In this document: piece after piece, positions 17,104 through 26,393 of the stretch | Layout: every line of letters begins with the position of its first letter | Numbering within the stretch: position 1 is the first letter of the stretch | Assembly: GCF_022346995.1 (NCBI RefSeq) | Contig: NZ_JAKRNM010000001.1 | Span: 186,001-250,000, forward strand | Length of the DNA: 64,000 nt | Reading direction: 5' to 3' | Source of the DNA: Paenibacillus sp. ACRRY | Lineage (GTDB): Bacteria > Bacillota > Bacilli > Paenibacillales > Paenibacillaceae | Program-made: the position numbers and the translations under genes | The notes under the pieces: generated by a model | The model's database searches: none | Seen by the model: only the letters and a program-made list of their open reading frames with translations | What the model was told of the DNA's origin: nothing

Positions 17104-18057
17104 ATGGGCACCGTTACATCCGCAGAAAAAGTAAAAACCAGGATTAAAAGGCGTAGTCCATGGAAAACCGAAATCAGGAAAAGCTGGCCGTTGTATGTGC
17201 TGTGTCTTCCCGCTTTCGTATTTGTCTGTATCTTCTCGTATGGACCCATGGTTGGTTTGCTCATGGCGTTCCAGGACTACAAACCATGGCTCGGGATCGG
17301 AGGTTCCCGGTGGATCGGGTTAGCGAATTTTGAGAGGATCTTCCAGTATGATGAAGCGACTCAAGCCATCGTTAATACGCTGATTATTGCCGTTTCCAAA
17401 ATTATCGTAGGTATTATCGTTCCGATCATCATGGCTATTTTGTTGAGCGAGATACGAAATATCGGGATCAAGAAAAGTGTACAGACACTGGTGTATCTGC
17501 CACATTTTTTGTCCTGGGTCACTGTCGCGGGGCTGATGATTGACATTCTGGGATTAGACGGAGGCGTCAATCAAATATTGACCTGGATGTTCGGAAACGA
17601 TCCGATCTACTTTTTGGGTGATCCCGATCTCTTTCGTTACACGGTCGTTGTGAGTGACGTGTGGAAGAGCTTCGGCTTCGGCATGATTGTCTATTTGGCT
17701 ACCATAGCGGGAATCAATCCTTCCTTTTATGAAGCGGCCGAGATTGATGGGGCCACGCGCCGGCAGCAAATTCGATACGTCACCTTGCCCAGCATGCTGC
17801 CGATGATTATCGTCATATCTACACTCAGTCTGGGCAATATTCTGGACGCCGGATTTGATCAGGTTTTCAATCTGTACAATCCGCTTGTCTACAGCACGGG
17901 AGATATCATCGACACCTATGTCTATCGTTCTTCTTTGTTAAACGGGCAATATGGATTCGGGACCGCTGTTGGTCTGTTCAAATCAGGGATCAGCCTGATC
18001 CTGATCGTTGTATCCTACAGGCTGGCCTACAAGTACGCCAATTATAAAATATTCTAA
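17104..18057 (+). CDS. Oligosaccharide ABC transporter permease, LplB/YteP type
   Basis: Membrane permease of about 317 aa with six predicted helices and the EAA loop EAAEIDGATRRQQIRYVTLP that contacts the ATPase. The family imports complex oligosaccharides in Paenibacillus and Bacillus and uses a shared MsmX-type ATPase, which would explain why no ATPase gene is here. The start is unclear: AAAGGAGG at 17079-17086 is 17 bp from the first in-frame ATG (17104) but only 8 bp from an in-frame ATT at 17095. The frame is open back to 17050, which would place the ribosome binding site inside the gene. Confidence 0.85.
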   Translation: MGTVTSAEKVKTRIKRRSPWKTEIRKSWPLYVLCLPAFVFVCIFSYGPMVGLLMAFQDYKPWLGIGGSRWIGLANFERIFQYDEATQAIVNTLIIAVSKIIVGIIVPIIMAILLSEIRNIGIKKSVQTLVYLPHFLSWVTVAGLMIDILGLDGGVNQILTWMFGNDPIYFLGDPDLFRYTVVVSDVWKSFGFGMIVYLATIAGINPSFYEAAEIDGATRRQQIRYVTLPSMLPMIIVISTLSLGNILDAGFDQVFNLYNPLVYSTGDIIDTYVYRSSLLNGQYGFGTAVGLFKSGISLILIVVSYRLAYKYANYKIF

Positions 18058-18075
18058 CAAGGAGGGAGCGGGATA

Positions 18076-18945
18076 ATGTACCATAAGACGACAGGTTATC
18101 GAGTATTCTCGATTTTTAATTATGCGTTCATGATCCTGGCGGGACTGGCGTGTTTTCTCCCACTGCTTCATTTATTGGCGCAATCGCTTAGCAGCAAAGC
18201 AGCCATTAGCGGTAATCTGGTGTCATTCTGGCCAGTCGGGTTCAATGTGGATGCCTATGTAAAAACGTTCAACAATTCCAATTTCATCGGTTCCATGCTG
18301 ACATCTATCACCCGAACCGTATTGGGAACGTCCATCAGCATGTCTATCCTGATCTGTGCAGGCTATGCGCTGTCCAAGGAATTTCGGGGCCGCAACGCAC
18401 TCATGTGGTTTTTTATCTTCACCATGCTTTTCTCCGGGGGACTGATACCGTCTTACATATTGATAACTAGCCTTGGGCTGAAGGATACGATCTGGGCGCT
18501 TGTGCTGCCAGGGGCTTTTGGAGCCTATAATCTCATCCTTCTCGTCAATTTCTTCAAGACCATTCCGAAAGCCCTGGAAGAAGCAGCATTTATTGACGGT
18601 GCATCCTTCTTCGTGATTCTGAGCAAAATCTATCTGCCGTTATCTCTGCCAGGAATAGCTACCGTATCTTTATTCATCATGGTCGGACATTGGAATTCCT
18701 GGTTTGACGGGATTTTATACATGTCGGATGCGAGCAGGTATCCGCTGGCTTCCTTCCTGCAGACGGTTGTGGTGCAGAGCAACATGCAGAACATGGCGAT
18801 GAGCCAGTCTGAAGTCGCAGCCATGTCGGAGCAGAGCATCAAGGCAGCCCAAATTTTTGTCAGTACGCTGCCTATTATTTTGGTCTATCCTTTTTTGCAG
18901 CGTTACTTCGTGAAGGGCATTGTGTTAGGTGCTGTGAAAGAGTAG
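18076..18945 (+). CDS. Oligosaccharide ABC transporter permease, LplC/YtcP type
   Basis: 289-aa permease with six predicted helices, a large N-terminal loop and the EAA motif (EEAAFIDGASFFVILSKIYLPLSLPG). It pairs with the upstream permease in the membrane. AAGGAGGGAG precedes the ATG, and the gap to the first permease is 18 bp. The C-terminal KGIVLGAVKE is a family hallmark. Confidence 0.9.
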   Translation: MYHKTTGYRVFSIFNYAFMILAGLACFLPLLHLLAQSLSSKAAISGNLVSFWPVGFNVDAYVKTFNNSNFIGSMLTSITRTVLGTSISMSILICAGYALSKEFRGRNALMWFFIFTMLFSGGLIPSYILITSLGLKDTIWALVLPGAFGAYNLILLVNFFKTIPKALEEAAFIDGASFFVILSKIYLPLSLPGIATVSLFIMVGHWNSWFDGILYMSDASRYPLASFLQTVVVQSNMQNMAMSQSEVAAMSEQSIKAAQIFVSTLPIILVYPFLQRYFVKGIVLGAVKE

Positions 18946-19015
18946 TTTTTATCATGATCAGGAGCAGTAGAATGATTAGCAAGCAGTACGATATGGACGA
19001 AGGGGGCATGTTTCA

Positions 19016-20701
19016 ATGAAGGAAAGAATAAGGATTCGGAAAATGGTTAGCTTGTTAATCCTGTCCGCTATGCTTGTGGCTGGATGCAGCCAAGGAGAAA
19101 GCAGTACTGAATCTGCACCGACATCGGTGCTTAAGGACGGAAAATACGATCCTCCATTCAAGATTACGATTGCGAAACAACAGGATGAAAATGCCGGTAA
19201 ATATATCAATGGTGAAAGTTTGAATGACAATGTATTGACCCGTTGGGGAGAAGAAAATTTGGGCATCAAGATCGAAACCACACTGCTGGGTGGCGATGCT
19301 TCCCAATATAATACCAAGCTTCGGCTGGCGTTAACCGGTTCCGAAAAGCTGCCTGATGTCCTGCCGGTGTATGACACCATGCTGGTCAATGATTTGATCG
19401 AATCGGGCCGGGTCAAAGAGATAACGGAAGATATTGAAGCTTATATGCCAGAGCGGATGAGAGAGATTTACAAACAATATCCAACGACGTTCAATCCGGT
19501 GGTCAGGGACGGGAAGGTTTACGGAATGGCGATCGCACCGAATCTGACGGAGGGCGAAGTCATGCTGATCCGTCAGGACTGGTTGGATAAGTTGAAATTG
19601 AAAGCGCCAACAACCATAGAAGAATTTGAGAACGTCATTGCGGCATTTACCACAGAGGACCCGGATGGTAACGGCAAGCAAGACACATACGGGTTTACAT
19701 TCTCGGGCAAGGATTCCTACAACACGGGCTGGGTCAGTGATCCCGTCATGATCTTCAGCGCATATACAGGGAAACACCTTCCGCGGCAATGGGTGAACGA
19801 CAATGGCAAATTAACCTATGGATCAGTGGCTGAAGGCAACAGGGAGGCACTCGCCAAGCTGCGGGATTGGTATGCCAAAGGGTATTTGAACAAAGAACTG
19901 GCCACTCAGGGCGCATGGGACGCATTGTCTGATTTTACTGAAGGCAAGGCAGGCATCATCATTGGACGTCCGTGGCTCTATGACAGTGTGAAGGATGTGG
20001 AGAAAAATATCGAGGGCGCCAAAATCCAAGCTTACCCGACCATTCAAGGTGTGAATGGTGATAAGACATATCAGACTGCTCAGCAAAACGATGGCGTATT
20101 CATGTTCAATAACGAATTCCAAAACATGGAGGCATTCTTCCTGTACTACGATAAAATGTACGATGCGGCCTTCAGTACGGGGGATTTCAAATATGGCTAC
20201 GCTCAGGGTTACGATTACGATATCGTCAATGAAGAGGTGACATTCGATCCGAAAAAATTCAACACACCTCTTGAAGCGATACAAAGTGTTGGGAAAATGG
20301 GGTTCACCAAAAATACGCCGAGTGTAGATGGTCCCGGAAAATCATATTTTGATCTGGCGAACGGTGTCAAAGCCGATACCGGTGTGCTCATCCAAAGTGA
20401 TTTTAAGGATCAAACAACCAAAGATGGATATCGCATTTCCTATGAAAACCGGGATGTTCTGCTTCCAAACGAGTTTAACGGTCCACCTACGCCAACGATG
20501 CAAAATGTGTGGGAGCAGCTGACTACCATGGAGCAAGAAACCTTCACCAAAATCATATACGGTAATGAGCCAATTGAAGCATTTGATACTTTTGTGAAGC
20601 AGTGGCACGAAAAAGGCGGAGACCAAGTCATCGAAGAAGTAAACGATTGGTACAGCCAGGCCAGCGAGACGGATGTCATGGCACTCATGAAGTTGAAATA
20701 A
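19016..20701 (+). CDS. Extracellular oligosaccharide-binding lipoprotein, YtcQ/LplA type
   Basis: 561-aa solute-binding protein with a signal peptide and lipobox ending in Cys24 (VAGC). It is longer than common sugar-binding proteins of about 430 aa, as expected for the YtcQ/LplA group that binds large oligosaccharides. The calcium-binding-like DPDGNGKQDTYG segment near residue 217 is typical. GGGGG precedes the ATG. It follows the two permeases and precedes two GH43 genes. The ligand is probably an arabinogalactan-derived oligosaccharide, inferred from those neighbours. Confidence 0.88.
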   Translation: MKERIRIRKMVSLLILSAMLVAGCSQGESSTESAPTSVLKDGKYDPPFKITIAKQQDENAGKYINGESLNDNVLTRWGEENLGIKIETTLLGGDASQYNTKLRLALTGSEKLPDVLPVYDTMLVNDLIESGRVKEITEDIEAYMPERMREIYKQYPTTFNPVVRDGKVYGMAIAPNLTEGEVMLIRQDWLDKLKLKAPTTIEEFENVIAAFTTEDPDGNGKQDTYGFTFSGKDSYNTGWVSDPVMIFSAYTGKHLPRQWVNDNGKLTYGSVAEGNREALAKLRDWYAKGYLNKELATQGAWDALSDFTEGKAGIIIGRPWLYDSVKDVEKNIEGAKIQAYPTIQGVNGDKTYQTAQQNDGVFMFNNEFQNMEAFFLYYDKMYDAAFSTGDFKYGYAQGYDYDIVNEEVTFDPKKFNTPLEAIQSVGKMGFTKNTPSVDGPGKSYFDLANGVKADTGVLIQSDFKDQTTKDGYRISYENRDVLLPNEFNGPPTPTMQNVWEQLTTMEQETFTKIIYGNEPIEAFDTFVKQWHEKGGDQVIEEVNDWYSQASETDVMALMKLK

Positions 20702-20720
20702 AGTCACACTCTACCAAAAT

Positions 20721-20745
20721 CAGCCTTCCGGCATAAGGAAGGTTG
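20721..20745 (+). promoter_or_regulatory. Intercistronic hairpin after the binding-protein gene
   Basis: CAGCCTTCC and GGAAGGTTG form a stem with G-T closure and no T run behind it. Such hairpins after binding-protein genes commonly stabilise the upstream mRNA or reduce read-through into the enzyme genes. Confidence 0.45.
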
Positions 20746-20771
20746 GTCTACTAAAAAGGAGATGATGAGAC

Positions 20772-22487
20772 ATGGTTATAGAAAAACGAGGGATGGCTAT
20801 TGTCATTGCTTTGATAGTGTTAACTTGCCATCTATTATTCTCTGCTCAAACCGTTCACGCTGAAGATAGTGAGGGGACCCAGATTGCAGCAAGACTGTTT
20901 GTGCTTAAGAACGCATCCGAAGTGTCCAATGCCAAAATACACTGGGCACCTGTTAACGGAGCAAACGGATATGAATTATATCGATCCGAGAACAATGAGC
21001 CCTTCATTTTATTGCAAACCTTGACCGGAACAACGATGGATGATTATGACCTTACCGTAGGCAGCACATACAGATATCAAGTGAAAGCATATGGCGGAAC
21101 CTCCTTGTTAACCTCTGCTGTCTCGCCGGAATATGTACCCTACACCCTTCCGGATAACCTCACAACTTTTGATAATACGAGCCAATCTACTTTAAACCTC
21201 CCGAATGAACTTAAAGTAGGGGATACCTACTACAGATTTAATTTTGTTCAAAAGTCCTCAGGCGGCTTTGGCCAGATGATACAACAGACGTCAACTGACG
21301 ATATCACTTATGGGAATGACAAGGTGGTACTGTCCTACACGGATCATCCGGACTTGGCGAATTCCAAATTCGAAGGAATTAATATCTTATACCATGCTCC
21401 CACGAACAAATTCGTATTTTGGGCCCATTATGAGAACAGCACAGATTACACACTTGCCAGGGTGTCAGTAGCTTCTGCCACGCCTGGAGAGAACTTCACC
21501 TTTCATAAAAGCTTTCGGCCGGAAGGAAATGAGTCTCGGGATATCTCCATTTTCAAAGATGACGACGATTCAGCTTATTTGATCTCAACAGCGAATAATA
21601 ATTCAGATACGATTTTGTATAAATTGACCTCTGATTGGCTGGATGTGGAAAACCAGGTTTCCGTAATCTATCAGAATCAACATCGGGAACTGCCCAAAGT
21701 GATCAAAAAGGATGGCGTTTATTATTTGTTCTCGTCCCAAGCTGCGGGTTGGTACCCGAGTATACCTATGTATTCCTCCGCTTCAAGCATCGATGGAGAG
21801 TGGTCTGAGTTACGAACGATAGGCAACACGTCAACCTTCTCGGCACAATCGGGTTCTGTCATGCGGGTAAAACCAAACACGGGTAACCATGTGGTTATGG
21901 TTGCTTATCGATGGATGTTCGGCTGGGCTGGCACGGAAAACGGAACAACAGAAGAGCGGCTTCTTCCCGTTTCCTTCTCCAATGGTTACGCATTCTATGA
22001 CTATTTTGATCAAGTCCTCTACAGTGCGAACGATGATGTCGTAGTCCCTGTCCAGAACGGAAAGCTGTTGTCCCAAGGCAAACCAGCAACAGCGCAAACG
22101 GCTACCGGGACGAACCCGGCAAATTATGCGAACGATGGTAACTATCAAACGGAATGGATCGGTACAGGTAGTTCCTGGCCACATTGGTGGAAGGTAGACC
22201 TCGGGTCGGTTCAAGAGATTCATAATGTACAAATTTCCTGGTGGATGCAAAAAGGCTCTGAAGGGTTTTACAAATATAAAATTGAGACAAGTACAGACAA
22301 TGTGAATTGGACTGAAGCATTGGATCGTACCAATAACACCTCTTACGGTTTCACCTCGGATACGTTATCAAGTCCGGCGAGATATGTAAGAATCCATATG
22401 CAGAATGCTAAGCTCCATAACAACCCGAACAACTGGTATACACCAAGGCTGTGGGAAGTGAAGGTATTTGGAGCAGATGAAGAATAG
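20772..22487 (+). CDS. Secreted GH43-like protein with FnIII-like and F5/8 type C (CBM32) domains
   Basis: 571-aa exported protein. Signal peptide 1-30 (cleavage after VHA), a fibronectin III-like domain (about 40-125), a five-bladed GH43-like domain (about 130-420) and a C-terminal discoidin/CBM32 domain (about 434-568) for binding galactosides or similar sugars. It aligns with the next gene product: Glu201, Glu306 (HRELPKV) and Gln359 (FSAQSG) correspond to Glu93, Glu199 and Gln252 there. The N-terminal HAHGG..YYWYGE motif of that paralogue is degenerate here, so activity may be altered. The likely substrate is the beta-1,3-galactan backbone of arabinogalactan. Confidence 0.8.
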   Translation: MVIEKRGMAIVIALIVLTCHLLFSAQTVHAEDSEGTQIAARLFVLKNASEVSNAKIHWAPVNGANGYELYRSENNEPFILLQTLTGTTMDDYDLTVGSTYRYQVKAYGGTSLLTSAVSPEYVPYTLPDNLTTFDNTSQSTLNLPNELKVGDTYYRFNFVQKSSGGFGQMIQQTSTDDITYGNDKVVLSYTDHPDLANSKFEGINILYHAPTNKFVFWAHYENSTDYTLARVSVASATPGENFTFHKSFRPEGNESRDISIFKDDDDSAYLISTANNNSDTILYKLTSDWLDVENQVSVIYQNQHRELPKVIKKDGVYYLFSSQAAGWYPSIPMYSSASSIDGEWSELRTIGNTSTFSAQSGSVMRVKPNTGNHVVMVAYRWMFGWAGTENGTTEERLLPVSFSNGYAFYDYFDQVLYSANDDVVVPVQNGKLLSQGKPATAQTATGTNPANYANDGNYQTEWIGTGSSWPHWWKVDLGSVQEIHNVQISWWMQKGSEGFYKYKIETSTDNVNWTEALDRTNNTSYGFTSDTLSSPARYVRIHMQNAKLHNNPNNWYTPRLWEVKVFGADEE

Positions 22488-22533
22488 CAAATACTCCAAC
22501 CTGAAAAACAAATAAGAAGAGAGGGATAACGGT

Positions 22534-23478
22534 TTGAATAATCAACAATTAACCAATGGGACCATCTGGCATGATATAAGTGGTCAGCCGATCCACGCCC
22601 ATGGTGGACATATGTTGTTCCATGACCATTATTATTACTGGTATGGGGAAGACCGCAGAGATGATATTTATGTCAGCTGTTACCGTTCCAGAGATCTGTT
22701 CAATTGGGAGTTTCGTAATCATATCCTTACCACCTCCACTCCGGTTGCCCCCATCAGGGTACGAACCAACATGAAATTAATGAATGATAGCGGTGGAAAA
22801 GTGAACCTCGAACGACCCAAAGTGCTATTTAATCAGGAAACTAAAAAGTTTGTTCTTTGGGTCCACTATGAGAACGGAACGAATTATAATGATGCAGCAT
22901 GTGCCATTGCCACATCCGATTATCCCGATAGCCATTTCATCTATCATGGCAGCTTCAATCCATATGGTTATATGTCGCGTGACTGCACGCTCTTTCAGGA
23001 TGATGACGGGACTGCCTACTTTATATCAGCTGCCAGAGATAATGCGGATCTTCATATCTATCGTCTGCAGCAGGATTACCTGAATGTCGACAGTCTGATC
23101 GGAAAATTGTGGCAGGGGGAGTATCGGGAGGCGCCGGCGGTCTTCAAGCGGGATGGGAAATACTACATGTTAACCTCTTTTTGTACGGGTTGGGATCCGA
23201 ATCAAGGGAAGGTAGCGATGGCGGAGACTATGGATGGACCGTGGGGGATGCTCAGGAATTTCGGAGACGAAACGACATATCACACGCAGCCTTCTTTTGT
23301 ACTGAAGCGATCCGAACAGGAATATTTGTACTTTGCGGACCGCTGGAATGGAGCAGATTATTTTCAATCCAGCTATGTGGTACTGCCGATTGAATGGGAA
23401 AACGCTATGCCTATACTGAATAATTACACTGCATTAACTTTTGAAAAGGATAAAAATTCAATCTCTTTTGAAAAATAA
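22534..23478 (+). CDS. GH43 subfamily 24-like exo-beta-1,3-galactanase, cytoplasmic
   Basis: 314-aa single-domain GH43 protein without signal peptide. The N-terminal HAHGGHMLFHDHYYYWYGED (21-40) is typical of exo-beta-1,3-galactanases. The conserved acids are Glu93 (LERPKV) and Glu199 (YREAPAV), and Gln252 (YHTQPSF) takes the place of the usual catalytic base, as described for subfamily 24. It would trim imported galactan oligomers from the end. The start is TTG with GAGGG 8 bp upstream. It is the last gene of the operon. Confidence 0.82.
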   Translation: MNNQQLTNGTIWHDISGQPIHAHGGHMLFHDHYYYWYGEDRRDDIYVSCYRSRDLFNWEFRNHILTTSTPVAPIRVRTNMKLMNDSGGKVNLERPKVLFNQETKKFVLWVHYENGTNYNDAACAIATSDYPDSHFIYHGSFNPYGYMSRDCTLFQDDDGTAYFISAARDNADLHIYRLQQDYLNVDSLIGKLWQGEYREAPAVFKRDGKYYMLTSFCTGWDPNQGKVAMAETMDGPWGMLRNFGDETTYHTQPSFVLKRSEQEYLYFADRWNGADYFQSSYVVLPIEWENAMPILNNYTALTFEKDKNSISFEK

Positions 23479-23525
23479 GTAATAGGGAATCAACGTAAGC
23501 GTAGATGGACGGATTAAAGGATGAC

Positions 23526-23571
23526 GGACAGATGTTGATATCTTCAGGGAACGAAGGTTCAACGTCTGTCC
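23526..23571. terminator. Inverted repeat at the end of the GH43 operon
   Basis: GGACAGATGTTGA and TTCAACGTCTGTCC form a strong stem with a loop of about 19 bases. No T run follows, so it may be a weak or factor-dependent terminator or an mRNA 3' end stabiliser. Confidence 0.5.
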
Positions 23572-23612
23572 AATAACCATAATGGGGATGTCACTTCCAA
23601 AAGTTGAGTTAA

Positions 23613-24140
23613 TTATAATGGCACATCTACAGCATAACGATCGCGAAGAATCGACAGATGGTGCAGTTCATGTCCAACCAAAACATACGCAATAGATCGA
23701 GCCGAAGCTGGGTTATCACTAACAATTCCTTTACGCAGCCAAGCTTCGGGCGTGATGTGACGGAGCATAAGAAGGGTCGAGCGACGTGCGACCGTATATT
23801 CCTCGTTCAGATCGGCTACGGTGTACGCATCAAAGGGATGACTTTGCATAAGGACATCCTGATCGTAACCGGGATGATTTGCTTGGTCGCCTCTGGCGAT
23901 GCGAAGCAGTCTGCTGCTCATGATACGTTCGTTATCCGTCAGGTGGCCAATGACCTCTTTTACACTCCACTTGCCTTCAGCATAACGGTAATTGGCTTGC
24001 TCCTCAGTCAATGAGGACAGAAGGGTATGTACGATATTGGATTGTTGTTCCAACCGTTCGATGATATTCCCTTCGGGAACAAGTTTTATGTACCCTTCAT
24101 AATAAGCTGCATACTCCTCTGTCGTTGGTCTTTCAAGCAT
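23613..24140 (-). CDS. DinB-like (DinB_2/YfiT superfamily) four-helix protein
   Basis: 175-aa protein of the DinB/YfiT metal-binding four-helix bundle family. Three His are in the expected places: His in KEVIGHLTDNER (about residue 66) and the HELHHL cluster near residue 158, which together can bind a divalent metal. Members act as thiol-dependent transferases or have unknown function. GGAGGC precedes the ATG. It is a single gene on the minus strand, not related to the neighbouring sugar operons. Confidence 0.85.
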   Translation of the reverse strand: MLERPTTEEYAAYYEGYIKLVPEGNIIERLEQQSNIVHTLLSSLTEEQANYRYAEGKWSVKEVIGHLTDNERIMSSRLLRIARGDQANHPGYDQDVLMQSHPFDAYTVADLNEEYTVARRSTLLMLRHITPEAWLRKGIVSDNPASARSIAYVLVGHELHHLSILRDRYAVDVPL

Positions 24141-24176
24141 GTTAGCGCCTCCTTTGGATTCCTAGCTCTGGATTTA

Positions 24177-24206
24177 ATTGTAGTATATGCCTGGACATAT
24201 TCTCAA
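24177..24206 (-). promoter_or_regulatory. Candidate promoter of the DinB-like gene
   Basis: On the minus strand TTGAGA (complement of 24201-24206), an 18-bp spacer and TACAAT (complement of 24177-24182), about 40 bp before the start codon. Confidence 0.5.
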
Positions 24207-24307
24207 CCTTTCAATGCCAGGAATCTGCTACTTTATGTTGTTAATATTTAATAGGGTAAATTATTCTAGTGCAGAGTCTGGACGAATTGAACCTTGCCTT
24301 CAGCACG

Positions 24308-24343
24308 AAACAGGCCCTTCACTTAATGTTGAAGGGCCTGTTT
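24308..24343. terminator. Strong symmetric hairpin, probable terminator of the GH26 gene
   Basis: AAACAGGCCCTTCA and TGAAGGGCCTGTTT are a perfect 14-bp inverted repeat around an 8-base loop. T runs are short on both strands. The minus-strand GH26 gene ends about 100 bp upstream of it. Nothing else was seen in 24141-24440 apart from the promoter at 24177-24206. Confidence 0.7.
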
Positions 24344-24440
24344 GTGTGTTATGACATCTCTTTTACAACACTTGAATAAATTGATTTGATGGAATCTCTT
24401 CCATAAATCCGTATTTTTATTTCTTCATCGTTCAGTTCGT

Positions 24441-26024
24441 TTATTTATCGTTTGCGGTTGTTATAGAAGAAATCTGGGCTCCAGTATGCAGCTTCAAATT
24501 CGGCAATTCATCAAGCGTAATGACATAATCACTTTGATAGAGCGTTTTGAGCGTGTTCGGATGGTTAAAGGCAGAACTCATAAGATGCTCGCCGTACCAA
24601 GGGCAGAAGTAGAGCCATCCCGATTTTTCTTCCGTCAAATTTTGTACACTTGGTACTGTATCATTCTCCGTCATGGCCACCATCTTTTGGCCGCCTGTCA
24701 AATCAACAAGCTGATAGAAAATCGACGTAATTGCATCTTCATTGGGAACACCGGATAATCCATCATATCGATTGTAGATCGTATTGTATTTGTCATAACC
24801 GACCAGATCCACCTGGTCGTCACCAGGATACCATGCAGGAGAAGTGCTGTACACGTAGCTGTTATAGGTCCAGATCAGGTTGTGCAGATCATAGGTTTCT
24901 GTTAGCTCGGTATATAGAAGATCCCATAGCTGCGTATACACATCTGCTCCAGCCGAAGCCCACCAGAACCACGCACCTTCGCCATTCAATCCGCCATTAC
25001 CCTCAGCCTCATGATAGGGCCGGAATATAACAGGCACATCGTTATCCTGTAAAATCTTCAACTGCTCCGCCAAATCCTCAATGGTTAGCATCACGTATTC
25101 ATATTCTTTCGTTCCAGGAACGACTGCGTTCGCCGTATTAAAATTGGTCTCGTTTGGCTTATAGGTTGCTTCTTTCCAATCAACGAATTCTCCGAGTTGA
25201 TAGGTGTCGAATTGGCGAGGAACATTGATATGCCATGCAGCTGTAGCAATCCCGCCTCGGTTATTAACCCAATCGATCATGCGATCGGTTGTGCCGTCCT
25301 CCCAACCATACAAAGGATTATAGTTCATGAAATCAAAACCACGAATGGCCGGATATTTACCGGAAAGGTCATGGATCCATTCAAACTCCAATTCGGTATC
25401 TCCATTATTACCGCCTCCGTAAATCTCTTGCTGTCCGGAAATAATGTGGTTGCCGTAAACCTCTGTCAAATAGTTCATTAAAAGCTGGGTTTCGGGTGTA
25501 GCCTCAGGATCGGTGAGTACAGGCTGTACATCCAGAGGATCGAGATCGGCATGATCCACAGTGAAGGTGTCAAAATAAGCAAAGCCCCAGCCTGCTTTAA
25601 CTTGGATGGTGTTGGTCCCTTGATTCAGCTTGTGAAAACCGAAGTCGTAATTCGACCATGTTGTCGAATAGGGCAGCATGTACGATCCTTTAGTCACGTC
25701 GTTAACGGTTAAATATTGAAGTCTTCCGTCAGGGCTCAACTCTTGCATGTACTGAGTGGAGATAGCGTACATACCGGTTTCCGGAACAATAACGGTGAAT
25801 GTGATCGTGCCGGAATTTTGCATCCATACAAATCCGCTTCCGGAGAAGCCCGGTTTGGGTTGCCCGTAAATTTCAGTAACGACTTGCAGATCGGACGTCA
25901 GCTGAGCATTTTCGCTTTCAATTGTGAATAGAGGAGGATCTGCATGCACAGGCATGTTCATCCATCCAAACAATAAGGTAAGTACCAACAACATTGCGCC
26001 TGCCTTGGTGAGCTGATTTTTCAT
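24441..26024 (-). CDS. Secreted GH26 beta-mannanase with CBM35-like domain
   Basis: 527-aa exported enzyme that cuts beta-1,4-mannan. A signal peptide (about 1-28, ending VHA) is followed by a CBM35-like domain (about 30-160; ESENAQ at its start, FAYFDTFTV at its end) and a GH26 catalytic barrel (about 165-515). The acid/base is Glu339 (RPYHEAEG) and the nucleophile Glu453 (AMTENDT). The start at 26024 was chosen because AGGGAG lies 8 bp upstream; the frame is open further to 26117. It is monocistronic and sits between the arabinogalactan and pectin loci. Confidence 0.9.
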   Translation of the reverse strand: MKNQLTKAGAMLLVLTLLFGWMNMPVHADPPLFTIESENAQLTSDLQVVTEIYGQPKPGFSGSGFVWMQNSGTITFTVIVPETGMYAISTQYMQELSPDGRLQYLTVNDVTKGSYMLPYSTTWSNYDFGFHKLNQGTNTIQVKAGWGFAYFDTFTVDHADLDPLDVQPVLTDPEATPETQLLMNYLTEVYGNHIISGQQEIYGGGNNGDTELEFEWIHDLSGKYPAIRGFDFMNYNPLYGWEDGTTDRMIDWVNNRGGIATAAWHINVPRQFDTYQLGEFVDWKEATYKPNETNFNTANAVVPGTKEYEYVMLTIEDLAEQLKILQDNDVPVIFRPYHEAEGNGGLNGEGAWFWWASAGADVYTQLWDLLYTELTETYDLHNLIWTYNSYVYSTSPAWYPGDDQVDLVGYDKYNTIYNRYDGLSGVPNEDAITSIFYQLVDLTGGQKMVAMTENDTVPSVQNLTEEKSGWLYFCPWYGEHLMSSAFNHPNTLKTLYQSDYVITLDELPNLKLHTGAQISSITTANDK

Positions 26025-26393
26025 TCTCATCTCCCTTTTCATGTGAAATAAGATCAGGAATTCTGTATAAAACCAGTCATGGATGCGCTTTCGAAGAAAA
26101 CATAACATACACATCAAACTTTGTAAATATATGTAATAAAATTTAGAGATTAGCTCGTTTGTAGGATTATCTTATTTGTTCATAGCAGGGTTGGAAAACA
26201 AATACATTACACCCTAAACCAAGATCAGTCTTTTCTCGTGGTAGCTTCTTGTTCAGATCAGTTTCACGTTATCTTCTTCCATTCAAACATATGATGGTAT
26301 AATAGAAAGGTCGCTTAATTACGTTGTCGTGTTGATCTACGAAGGTAGGGAGATTGGCATCAGAAGTTTAATTCAATAAAGGAATGATATGAC
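26025..26393. other. AT-rich divergent promoter region
   Basis: It separates the minus-strand GH26 gene from the plus-strand HxlR gene. A weak minus-strand promoter (TTTACA, 17 bp, TATGTT; 26099-26127) could serve GH26. A perfect extended -10, TGGTATAAT at 26295-26303, could serve HxlR. No gene was found. Confidence 0.45.
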
